This document shows positions 1-6,464 of a stretch of DNA of 9,624 bases, one piece after another. The notes under the pieces are model-generated. The model ran no database searches. It was given only the letters and a program-made list of their open reading frames with translations, and was not told the origin of the DNA. Location of the stretch: positions 1 through 9,624 of the forward strand of contig CAZYFM010000123.1 of assembly GCA_964646885.1 (NCBI GenBank), given 5' to 3'. How positions within the stretch are numbered: position 1 is the stretch's first letter; every line of letters begins with the position of its first letter. This DNA comes from SZUA-430 sp964646885 (GTDB lineage Bacteria; Pseudomonadota; Alphaproteobacteria; Micropepsales; Micropepsaceae). The translations under genes and the position numbers were made by a program.

Positions 1-887
1 ATTTCTCCACGCTGCTGCGCTACACCGTGCGCACGCTGCTCCAGGACCATGACGTGTACATCACCGACTGGCACAACGCGCGCGACGTCCCGCTGTCGGG
101 AGGCCAGTTCGGCTTCGGCGATTACATCGACACGGTCATCGCATTCCTCGAATACCTGGGTCCCGGCGCCCATGTCGTTGCCGTCTGCCAGCCCTGCGTC
201 CAGGTCCTGGCCGCGGTCGCGCTCATGGCGGCGCAGGATCATCCCTGCCAGCCGCGTTCCATGACGCTGATGGGCGGACCAATCGACGTCCGCCGCTCGC
301 CCACGCAGGTCAATGAACTTGCCTTCCAGAAGCCGATCTCCTGGTTCGAGAAGAACCTGATCTCGGAAGTGCCCGCCCGCTACAAGGGCGCCGGCCGCAA
401 GGTCTATCCGGGCTTCGTCCAGCTGACGGCCTTCATGCGCATGAACATGCAGCGCCATCTCAAGTCACACCGCATGCTCTACAAGCACCTCGCCGAGCAT
501 GACTGGAAGGCCGCCGAGCCGATCATCGAGTTCTACGACGAGTACTTCTCGGTCCTCGACCTGCCGGCCGAGTTCTACATCGAGACCGTCCGCATGGTGT
601 TCCAGGAGGCTCTTCTGGCCAAGGGCGAGCTCACCCATCACGGCGAGACCGTCGACCCGTCGAAGATCCGCCGCACGGCACTGCTGACCGTGGAGGGCGA
701 GCGTGACGACATTTGCGGACTCGGCCAGACCGCCGCCGCGCATGACCTCTGCACGAAGCTCGACGCCTCCCTGCGCCATCATCACATCCAGCCGGGCGCC
801 GGCCATTATGGCCTGTTTGGCGGCAAGCGCTGGGAAAACGAGATCTATCCGGTCGTCCGCGCGATGATCGCGAAGAACAGCGCCTAG
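1..887 (+). CDS. phaZ: Intracellular polyhydroxyalkanoate depolymerase, 3' part (5' end outside window)
   Basis: Intracellular poly(3-hydroxybutyrate) depolymerase of the PhaZa1 type, which attacks stored PHA granules in the cytoplasm. The reading frame is already open at base 3, and the residues before the first possible internal start (GTG at 27) match the family, so the gene begins upstream. About 294 residues are visible; the family is usually about 400-420. An alpha/beta-hydrolase nucleophile elbow reads HVVAVCQPCVQV, with the nucleophile Cys codon at 186-188 in place of the lipase Ser. A second Cys follows three residues later. The probable catalytic Asp lies in GERDDICGLG and the His in GAGHYGLFGG. 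Their spacing (about 173 and 206 residues after the Cys) agrees with the Cys-Asp-His triad known from the Ralstonia eutropha enzyme. The stop codon overlaps that of the convergent hydratase-like gene. Family assignment is firm; polymer chain-length preference cannot be read from the sequence. Confidence 0.93.
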   Translation, partial: FSTLLRYTVRTLLQDHDVYITDWHNARDVPLSGGQFGFGDYIDTVIAFLEYLGPGAHVVAVCQPCVQVLAAVALMAAQDHPCQPRSMTLMGGPIDVRRSPTQVNELAFQKPISWFEKNLISEVPARYKGAGRKVYPGFVQLTAFMRMNMQRHLKSHRMLYKHLAEHDWKAAEPIIEFYDEYFSVLDLPAEFYIETVRMVFQEALLAKGELTHHGETVDPSKIRRTALLTVEGERDDICGLGQTAAAHDLCTKLDASLRHHHIQPGAGHYGLFGGKRWENEIYPVVRAMIAKNSA

Positions 888-1690
888 CCGGGCTGCTTCC
901 AGTCCGGCGGCCGCTTGTCGATGAAGGCCGAGATGCCTTCATGCGCCTCGGCCTCGAGCATGTTGCGCGTCATCACCTCGCTCGCAAAGGCATAGGCCTC
1001 CGGCAGGCCCATCTCGAGCTGCCGGTAGAACGCCTCTTTCCCGAAACGGATCGACACCGAGGACTTCGCGGCAATGTGGTGCGCGAGGCTGCGGACTGTC
1101 TCGGCCAGGGTCTCATGCGGCACCACGCGGTTGATGAGCCCGATTTCGGCTGCACGCGCGGCGCTGATCATGTCCCCAGTCAGGAGCATCTCCATCGCGT
1201 GCTTGCGCGACACGTTTCGCGACAGCGCCACCATCGGCGTCGAGCAGAAAAGCCCGATGTTCACGCCGGGCGTCGCAAAGCGCGTGCCCTCGGCCGCGAT
1301 GGCAAGGTCGCAGCTCGCCACCAGCTGGCAGCCCGCCGCGGTCGCGATGCCATGCACCTGCGCGATGACGGGTTTCGGCAGCCGCACGATGGTCTGCATG
1401 ACGCCGGCACACTGCTTCAGCAGCGCATTGAAATAGGCCCGCCCGCCGTCATTGTCCTTCCAGTGCGGGGTCATTTCCTTCAGGTCGTGGCCGGCCGAGA
1501 AGGCCGGTCCGTTGGCGGCAATCACCACGACGCGCGTGGCGGGGTCCGCGGCGGCCCGGTCGAGGCCTGCCTGCAGCTCCGCGAGCAGCCCCTCCGACAG
1601 CGCGTTGCGGGCCTGAGGCCGGTTGAGCGTCAGGGTGCACACAGGGCCGTCCTGGCTGGCGATCACGGCGGCGTCCGGGGCGTGGGACAT
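884..1690 (-). CDS. Enoyl-CoA hydratase/isomerase family protein, ECHDC3-like
   Basis: Crotonase-fold protein of 268 residues. I chose the ATG at 1690 (MSHAPDAAV) over an upstream in-frame start at 1726: homology begins just after it and a GGAG lies about 12 nt upstream. Oxyanion-hole segments are clear: FSAGHDL (about 64-70) and HGIATAAGCQLVAS (about 113-126). The segment FATPGVNIGLFCSTPMVAL matches the ECHDC3 subgroup. In classical mitochondrial enoyl-CoA hydratase the two catalytic glutamates sit in PE(I) and AMEM. Here the first position is Gly (PG, residue 142) and only the second is kept (E167 in AMEM). Ordinary hydratase activity is therefore uncertain; another acyl-CoA reaction or a moonlighting role is possible. 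It faces phaZ and shares its stop region, and a dyad lies upstream (1760-1779). A link to PHA or fatty-acid metabolism is plausible from context but not shown. Confidence 0.88.
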   Translation of the reverse strand: MSHAPDAAVIASQDGPVCTLTLNRPQARNALSEGLLAELQAGLDRAAADPATRVVVIAANGPAFSAGHDLKEMTPHWKDNDGGRAYFNALLKQCAGVMQTIVRLPKPVIAQVHGIATAAGCQLVASCDLAIAAEGTRFATPGVNIGLFCSTPMVALSRNVSRKHAMEMLLTGDMISAARAAEIGLINRVVPHETLAETVRSLAHHIAAKSSVSIRFGKEAFYRQLEMGLPEAYAFASEVMTRNMLEAEAHEGISAFIDKRPPDWKQPG

Positions 1691-1759
1691 GGGCGGGAGT
1701 CTCCGGTTCGGCCTCGAAACTAGCACAGGCTGCCGGAAAGGCGACGAGGGTCCGGATTT

Positions 1760-1779
1760 TGTGGTATTATGTTACCACA
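1760..1779. promoter_or_regulatory. Inverted repeat TGTGGTA-N6-TACCACA, candidate operator
   Basis: A perfect 7-bp inverted repeat with a 6-nt centre lies 70 bp upstream of the hydratase-like start. On the minus strand a CATAAT hexamer (1766-1771) falls inside the dyad, with TTGCAC (1791-1796) 19 bp upstream of it: a loose sigma70-like promoter for the hydratase-like gene. A dimeric repressor binding here would block that promoter. The TGGT...ACCA symmetry recalls GntR-type sites, but the regulator cannot be named from this window. The site is also about 45 bp upstream of the candidate rplM -35. Confidence 0.4.
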
Positions 1780-1823
1780 CCCGATTTTCCGTGCAATTTC
1801 GCCGCATTTCGGCACTCCATGCA

Positions 1824-1852
1824 TTGACAATGCAGCGGGGCCCCTTTATCCC
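1824..1852 (+). promoter_or_regulatory. Candidate sigma70-like promoter of rplM-rpsI
   Basis: A perfect -35 hexamer TTGACA (1824-1829) is followed after 17 bp by TATCCC (1847-1852), a weak -10 matching only its first three bases. It would start transcription about 35 nt before the rplM ATG, which is sensible for a ribosomal protein operon. No other hexamer pair in this intergenic stretch looks better. Confidence 0.5.
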
Positions 1853-1893
1853 CGCGCCTTCTTTCAGACCAGCAAACCGGAACACAAACGTCC

Positions 1894-2355
1894 ATGTCGA
1901 CCTATTCGGCCAAGGCGTCCGAGATCAAGAAGGACTGGGTACTGATCGATGGCGAAGGTCTCGTCGTCGGTCGCCTGGCTTCGATCATCGCGACCCGCCT
2001 GCGCGGCAAGCACAAGCCGTCCTACACCCCGCACATGGATTGCGGTGACAATGTCATCGTGATCAACGCGGACAAGGTTGTCCTCACGGGCAACAAGATG
2101 CAGGACAAGGTGTTCCACTACCACACGGGCTATCCCGGCGGCATCAAGGATCGCCACGTTGGCAAGATCCTCACGGGCAAGCACCCGGAGCGCGTCGTGC
2201 AGAAGGCCGTGGAGCGCATGCTCCCGCGCGGTCCTCTCGGCCGTCGCCAGCTCAGCCACCTGTTTGTCTATGCCGGCCCTGCCCACAAGCAGGAAGCCCA
2301 GCAGCCCAAGACGCTGGACGTCAAGTCCATGAATCCAAAGAACACAAGGCGCTAA
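1894..2355 (+). CDS. rplM: 50S ribosomal protein L13
   Basis: Ribosomal protein L13, 153 residues, an early-assembling large-subunit protein that binds 23S rRNA. Family-typical blocks are visible along the whole length: WVLIDGEGLVVGRLAS, RGKHKPSYTPHMDCGDNVIV, FHYHTGYPGG and the signature VERMLPRGPLGRRQL followed by VYAGPAHKQEAQQP. Length and the TYSAKxxE N-terminus are typical of Alphaproteobacteria, which have slightly longer forms than E. coli (142 residues). The Shine-Dalgarno is weak (GGAA about 12 nt upstream of the ATG). First gene of the conserved rplM-rpsI pair, only 3 bp before rpsI; likely driven by the TTGACA promoter upstream. Confidence 0.98.
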   Translation: MSTYSAKASEIKKDWVLIDGEGLVVGRLASIIATRLRGKHKPSYTPHMDCGDNVIVINADKVVLTGNKMQDKVFHYHTGYPGGIKDRHVGKILTGKHPERVVQKAVERMLPRGPLGRRQLSHLFVYAGPAHKQEAQQPKTLDVKSMNPKNTRR

Positions 2356-2358
2356 CCC

Positions 2359-2850
2359 ATGGCCGAAGAAGTTCGCTCATTCAGTGAAGTGAAGTCGACG
2401 CTGATCAAGCGTCCGACCCAGGACGCCAAGCAGTCCTCCGACCAGGTCCGCAAGCGCGATGCGCAGGGCCGCGCCTACGCCACCGGCCGCCGCAAGAACG
2501 CGATCGCCCGCGTGTGGGTGAAGCCGGGCTCCGGCAAGGTGACGATCAACAGCCGCGAGGAGTCGGTGTACTTCGCGCGTCCCGTGCTGCGCATGATCCT
2601 GCGCCAGCCGCTCGTCGTCTCGGGCCGCGAAACGCAGTTTGACGTCGTCGCCACGGTGGTCGGCGGTGGTCTCTCCGGCCAGGCCGGTGCGGTCCGCCAC
2701 GGCATCGCCCGCGCCCTCGTCGTGTACGAGCCCGAGCTCAAGCCGGTCCTCAAGAAGCACGGCTTCATGACGCGCGACAGCCGCATGGTGGAACGCAAGA
2801 AGTTCGGCAAGGCCAAGGCCCGCCGCAGCTTCCAGTTCTCGAAGCGCTAN
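2359..2850 (+). CDS. rpsI: 30S ribosomal protein S9
   Basis: Ribosomal protein S9, 163 residues. Residues 1-35 form the charged N-terminal extension usual in Alphaproteobacteria (E. coli S9 is 130). The S9 core begins at about YATGRRKNAIARVW, the signature GGGLSGQ is at about 102-108, and the protein ends in the basic tail RRSFQFSKR whose last residues contact P-site tRNA in the 30S subunit. The stop codon reads TAN because the N run starts at base 2850. The protein is complete by homology, so the missing base is almost certainly A or G. Any reading that continues through the N run is an artefact. It starts 3 bp after rplM with an AAGG 9 nt upstream of its ATG, so the two are cotranscribed. 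Confidence 0.97.
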
Positions 2851-2949
2851 NNNNNNNNNNNNNNNNNNNNNNNNNNNNNNNNNNNNNNNNNNNNNNNNNN
2901 NNNNNNNNNNNNNNNNNNNNNNNNNNNNNNNNNNNNNNNNNNNNNNNNN
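2850..2949. other. Assembly gap of 100 N
   Basis: Exactly 100 consecutive N, the conventional placeholder for a scaffold gap of unknown length. It removes the last base of the rpsI stop codon on the left and the start of the sbtA-like gene on the right. Real distance, and even whether the two sides truly adjoin, cannot be inferred. In many Alphaproteobacteria other genes such as argC follow rpsI, so sequence may be missing here. Confidence 0.97.
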
Positions 2950-3914
2950 CGCTGGCAGGCGCAAACCTCGCCTCACCGATCGTCCTGTTCTTCGTGCTGG
3001 GCCTCGTGGCCGCGCTGGTGCGCTCGGACCTCAGTGTCCCCGAAGCCTTCGCCAAGGGCCTGACGATCTACCTGATGCTGGCGATTGGCTTCAAGGGCGG
3101 CGTCGCGGTCGCGCGCAACGGCATCACGCCCGAGTTCCTGGTCACCGCCGGGGCCGGCATCCTGCTCGGGGTCCTGATCCCGATCATCGCGCACCAGGTA
3201 CTCACGCGCACGCGGATGCTCGATACGGTCAACGCAGCGGCGGTGGCCGCGCATTATGGCTCGGTGAGCATCGTGACCTTCGTCGCCGGCACCTCGCTGC
3301 TTGGCCTGCTGGGCGTCGCCTATGACGGCTACATGATCGCGGTGACGGCCATCATGGAAACGCCGGCCATCGTGGTCGGCCTGTGGCTCGCCAATCGCGG
3401 CCTGAAGGGCGAGGAAAAGGCCGCCTTCTCGAAGGACCTGATGCACGAGGTGATGCTGAATGGCAGCGTCGTCCTGCTCATGGGCGCCTTCCTGATCGGC
3501 TTCGTGTCGGGTGAGCCCGGCATGCAGGCGGTCGCAGCCTTCGTCGATGCGCCGTTCAAGGGCATCCTCTGCCTCTTCATGCTCGACATGGGTCTGCTGG
3601 CGGGACGAAGGCTTGCCTCTGCGCGCCTCCTGACGCCGTCGCTCGTCGCCTTCGGCGTGATCATGCCGCTGCTCTCGGCGACGCTGGCACTGGTCATCTC
3701 GCTCGCGCTGGGCCTGTCGGTAGGCACGGGGACCCTTCTGATGACGCTGGCCGCCAGCTCCTCCTACATTGCGGTCCCGGCGGCCATGCGCATCGCGCTG
3801 CCCCAGGCCAATCCCGCGATCTATGTCACGCTGTCCCTTGCCGTCACGTTTCCCTTCAACCTGTCCCTGGGTCTGCCGCTCTACTACTTTGCGGCGTCCA
3901 GGTTCCTGTCCTGA
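2950..3914 (+). CDS. sbtA: SbtA-type sodium-dependent bicarbonate transporter family permease (5' end lost in gap)
   Basis: Integral membrane permease of the SbtA (DUF897) family, whose cyanobacterial members import bicarbonate with sodium. The frame is open from the first bases after the N run; 320 residues are visible. The opening LAGANLASPIVLFFVLGLVAALVRSDL matches the family N-terminus, so probably only a few residues are missing. Hydrophobic segments alternate as in an inverted-repeat carrier: first half with LTIYLMLAIGFKGGVAVA and FLVTAGAGILLGVLIPIIA, then a charged central linker (RGLKGEEKAAFSKDL), then the second half ending in LAASSSYIAVPAAMRIALPQANP, a conserved substrate-region block of the family. 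It is followed after 8 bp by an SbtB-like PII protein, the usual partner. Substrate in this presumed heterotroph is inferred, not shown; bicarbonate supply for carboxylases is one possibility. Confidence 0.9.
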
Positions 3915-3922
3915 GGTGCCCG

Positions 3923-4234
3923 ATGGTACAGACCCACGCACGTAAGCGGATCGACATCTTCACGGAGACAGCTGTCCTCTCGCGCGTCGAAGAGGCACTG
4001 ACGTCAGCCAGCGTCACCGGCTACACCGTCGTCCCCTGCATCAAGGGCCGCGGCTGGCACGGCGAGTGGCACAGTGACGAAATCGCAGACTCAGGACGCA
4101 TGGTCATGGTGACCGCTATCCTGCGCGCTGAAAACCTCGACGCCGTCATCGCCAGCCTCCAGCCCTTGCTCAAGCACTGGCGCCTCGTCATCTCGATCGC
4201 TGACGTCAGCGTGATCCGCTCCGAGAAGTTCTGA
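3923..4234 (+). CDS. SbtB-like PII-family regulatory protein
   Basis: Small protein of 103 residues with a PII-like (GlnB-fold) pattern: an N-terminal strand RIDIFTETAVLSRVEEAL, the conserved GYTVVPCIKGRG before a short T-loop (about residues 41-58, GRGWHGEWHSDEIADSGR), then a second beta-alpha-beta unit ending IADVSVIRSEKF. In cyanobacteria SbtB binds adenine nucleotides, including cAMP, and gates SbtA. This copy lacks the C-terminal Cys-containing GPEGC-type extension of cyanobacterial SbtB. The Shine-Dalgarno GAGG (3913-3916) overlaps the sbtA TGA, with 6 nt to the ATG, so translation is probably coupled and the two proteins act together at the membrane. Nucleotide specificity cannot be read directly. 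Confidence 0.82.
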   Translation: MVQTHARKRIDIFTETAVLSRVEEALTSASVTGYTVVPCIKGRGWHGEWHSDEIADSGRMVMVTAILRAENLDAVIASLQPLLKHWRLVISIADVSVIRSEKF

Positions 4235-4280
4235 AGCGGGGCGATCGGGCAGGCGCCACCTGGAAAGACGCGTCTGCAGA

Positions 4281-4292
4281 AAGATGACACTT
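4281..4292. repeat. Direct repeat copy 1, AAGATGACACTT
   Basis: First of two exact 12-bp copies whose starts are 65 bp apart. Read on the minus strand the unit is AAGTGTCATCTT. Multiple short repeats at one end are typical of IS21-family elements, so this may be a remnant terminus, but no transposase is left and I cannot confirm the family. Confidence 0.5.
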
Positions 4293-4345
4293 CCCCCGGA
4301 CCCGCTATGCGATTTTCGGCCCTTTCGCGCCATTTTCTTCACCTG

Positions 4346-4357
4346 AAGATGACACTT
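4346..4357. repeat. Direct repeat copy 2, AAGATGACACTT
   Basis: Second exact copy of the 12-bp unit at 4281-4292, in the same orientation. Flanking bases differ from those of copy 1, so the identity is confined to the 12 bp. Confidence 0.5.
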
Positions 4358-4449
4358 TCGTCGTTGTTTCTGCATGTGCCGGAGCCCCTTCAAGCCGGCA
4401 GGGCCAGCGCACAATCCGGGCGACACCCCCGCATTTCCTTTTCGCGCGG

Positions 4450-4474
4450 AGCCCACGAGGCGGTCGCGTGGGCT
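4450..4474. terminator. GC-rich hairpin, possible weak terminator
   Basis: An 8-bp perfect stem (AGCCCACG / CGTGGGCT, 4450-4457 and 4467-4474) encloses a 9-nt loop. It is followed by only TTA, so it is a poor intrinsic terminator. It lies over 200 nt after the sbtB-like stop. It could instead be part of a mobile-element remnant. Confidence 0.25.
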
Positions 4475-4546
4475 TTAGGCCCAAATCCGCCGGTCGTCCA
4501 TTCAATTGTCAAGTAGCAGTCAGCCAGGGGGCTGAAGACACGGAAA

Positions 4547-4562
4547 GAACATAAGTGGAACA
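4547..4562. promoter_or_regulatory. Candidate LexA (SOS) box, alphaproteobacterial type
   Basis: GAACATAAGTGGAACA contains GAAC-N7-GAAC, the reverse complement of the GTTC-N7-GTTC direct repeat recognised by LexA in Alphaproteobacteria. Here the repeat extends to GAACA-N6-GAACA. The site is 111 bp upstream of the chosen protease ATG, with no other gene in between. By a rough base count, a ten-base match of this form is unlikely by chance in a window this size (a few percent). I could not identify clear -35/-10 hexamers around it, so which promoter it would control is inferred. Confidence 0.5.
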
Positions 4563-4673
4563 TTCCGCGGGGTCAAGCCTGTCCCACCGCGACCATTTGG
4601 ACAGGCACACGTGTCCACGCTAACATCAGTTACGGGGAGCGGGACCGTTCATTCCAGCGCAAGGAGACGAGTG

Positions 4674-6419
4674 ATGAGCCGTGCAATGCTGGCTGTCCTG
4701 ACCATGGCCATCATGGTGATTTGCGCACCGACGGCCAGGGCAGAAACATGTGCGTCCCTGCTTGTGATCGCCGGAGCGGGCACGGCAGGTATGTTTGACG
4801 ACGAGTGCACCCAGAAACGCGACTTCGATATCGCCGTGCGCGGCAACAGGCGCAATTTCAGGATCTACGAAGCGTCGAGGTTCCTCCTGAGAGGAGAGCG
4901 ATGGTATCTTGAGGTCGCGGAGGATGCAGTCGAACGGTCCGTCGAGTTCTACGGCCGCCATCTGGATGTGCCTTCCACCACAATCGTCTTCGGTTCGGGA
5001 CGCACGCGCGACGGCCGCGGCCTTCTGTTGGGGGAGACTGCACCCAAGCTCTTTGTCGACCGCTGCGTCGTGGCGCTGGCGGATGGCATGTTCGAGGGGC
5101 GGGCGAACACCCCGGACAACCGCCGCGAGATCCAGTTGACCGTTGCGCACGAACTCTTTCACTGCGTCCAGTACATCAACTGGCCCCGGAAATCGCAGGG
5201 CCCGATCTTCAGCAATGCGGAATGGTGGATGGAAGGAACCGCAGAGTACTTCTCGCACGCGGTCTATGCGGAGCATGCGCCGCCCTCCAATCGGGCATCC
5301 CTGTTCGACGCCGGGATTGGGCGCGGCGGTCTGTTGAGGCTGGCGCATGCCAACATCGTTTTCTTCAGCTATTACGCAGCCCATCATGGGGGACCGGAAG
5401 GCGTCATACGTTTCATCACGCGCATGAGCGAGGCGTTGGGCGAGGAGGCCCAGAGGGTTGCCGTGGCGGGTGTACCCGGCATCAATGAGGCTTTCCAGGA
5501 CTTCGCGTTGAAGTACTTTGATCGCGATCTGCGAAGTCCCGGCGGTCATGCGTTTTCGGTTAGCCCGCCGACAAGCGCACCAGTGGCCATTACCAGTCCA
5601 GGGTCACGCACCTTGCGCGTGAGGCCGTGGGTGATCCAGCCCGCGCGCTTCAGTTTCGAGCGAGGTCAGGACTGGCGCATCACGCAGGGCACGGCGGATG
5701 GAAATGCCCAGTTTCGAGCCCGCAACGACCCTGCACGGGGCAGTAGCTGGTCGGGGCCGCCGGTGACCGTTCACGCGTGTGCGAGCTCCCCGGTCCTGCT
5801 GCTTGCGGCCACGGCAACGAACCCCGGTGCCGGCGAAAATGCGCTGGAATTGCGGTTTGAACGGACGGCACCCGCTGCTGCCGCCGTCACGGCATGTCAG
5901 TGCCCGCTGGGAACGTGGCACATGGGAACGGAACTGCTTCGTGCGACCCCGTGGAATTCCATCGGAGACGCCGCCCTTGTATCGGGTGGTATCACGCTGA
6001 CCTTCCAGCCCGGCGGCACGGCGCGTGCAACGTTCAATTCGATCACTTATGAAGCAAGGATCGATCGCTACAGCAGCATCAGGACAGTGCTGAACGGAAC
6101 GATAGACTGGTCGTGGGAGCGAAAGCCCTGGTCCGCGGCCCAGACCGGAAGGCCTCAGCCCACGGGGCCGGCCATCGACGCCTTTGCACTTCATCGCAAG
6201 CAGCGGGCAGTCAATGCCTTCTGGGAGGTCTCATTTGCATCGCGAAGCGGCACGACGGAACCCAGGCGACGGCCATTCCGTCCGGATCGGCAGGATGTCG
6301 GCGGCGCTCACATCGCAGCCGCGATCTGCGAGGGAGGCAGCGCGCTGACGCTTGAACCCACGGGCAGTGCCACCTTGCCTGTAATGCTGCCGCCATACTA
6401 CGGCATCTACCGACAGTAA
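4674..6419 (+). CDS. Secreted putative zinc metalloprotease (HExxH), family not recognised
   Basis: Protein of 581 residues. I chose the ATG at 4674 because AAGGAG (4661-4666) stands 7 nt before it and a signal peptide follows at once; the frame is open further upstream to a GTG at 4611, which has no RBS. Residues 1-23 form a Sec signal peptide (hydrophobic MLAVLTMAIMVI, cleavage after ARA). Residues about 45-290 look like a gluzincin-type metalloprotease: zinc motif HELFH at 159-163 within LTVAHELFHCVQY, and a downstream glutamate in WWMEGTAEYFS (E187, with E191 four residues later). A middle region (about 290-400) looks like beta-rich accessory domains. The C-terminal part from CQCPLGTWHMG (about 408) resembles a lipocalin-like barrel, with ITLTFQPGGTARATF as a typical strand pair; this is a guess. 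Cysteines suggest disulfides after export. Codon use seems less biased than in the ribosomal or phaZ genes. A LexA-type box lies upstream. Substrate unknown. Confidence 0.8.
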   Translation: MSRAMLAVLTMAIMVICAPTARAETCASLLVIAGAGTAGMFDDECTQKRDFDIAVRGNRRNFRIYEASRFLLRGERWYLEVAEDAVERSVEFYGRHLDVPSTTIVFGSGRTRDGRGLLLGETAPKLFVDRCVVALADGMFEGRANTPDNRREIQLTVAHELFHCVQYINWPRKSQGPIFSNAEWWMEGTAEYFSHAVYAEHAPPSNRASLFDAGIGRGGLLRLAHANIVFFSYYAAHHGGPEGVIRFITRMSEALGEEAQRVAVAGVPGINEAFQDFALKYFDRDLRSPGGHAFSVSPPTSAPVAITSPGSRTLRVRPWVIQPARFSFERGQDWRITQGTADGNAQFRARNDPARGSSWSGPPVTVHACASSPVLLLAATATNPGAGENALELRFERTAPAAAAVTACQCPLGTWHMGTELLRATPWNSIGDAALVSGGITLTFQPGGTARATFNSITYEARIDRYSSIRTVLNGTIDWSWERKPWSAAQTGRPQPTGPAIDAFALHRKQRAVNAFWEVSFASRSGTTEPRRRPFRPDRQDVGGAHIAAAICEGGSALTLEPTGSATLPVMLPPYYGIYRQ

Positions 6420-6464
6420 GCGCGTGGCCGACCTGGGTTCGCGACCGCCGAAAAGGAGCCTTCC

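Larger units (their letters stand above)
4235..4673. other. Non-coding stretch between the sbtB-like gene and the protease gene
   Basis: I see no convincing gene in these 439 bases. Open frames here have no RBS or recognisable protein content. The stretch contains a perfect 10-bp palindrome (4266-4275), two copies of a 12-bp direct repeat (4281-4292 and 4346-4357), a hairpin (4450-4474), a LexA-type box (4547-4562) and a small inverted repeat TGGACA/TGTCCA (4598-4603 / 4612-4617). It is more A+T-rich in patches than its surroundings. It may include a decayed insertion-sequence end and the regulatory region of the protease gene. Confidence 0.6.

Noticed and set aside
2359..3063. Plus-strand frame reading from rpsI through the N run into sbtA sequence
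   Set aside because: It exists only because N codons are not read as stops; rpsI ends at 2850 by homology.
2973..3941. A 322-codon minus-strand frame opposite sbtA
   Set aside because: The translation is a low-complexity Arg/Gln/Asp/His-rich shadow of the membrane protein, with no RBS.
4443..4500. Resemblance to a tRNA or tmRNA 3' end around the hairpin, ending in CGTCCA
   Set aside because: There is no proper T-loop (TTCRANTC) or acceptor partner upstream, so no RNA gene is supported.
4626..5549. Long open frame (307 codons) antisense to the protease gene
   Set aside because: No RBS or family resemblance, and the sense strand has a signal peptide and zinc motif. High G+C commonly keeps antisense frames open.
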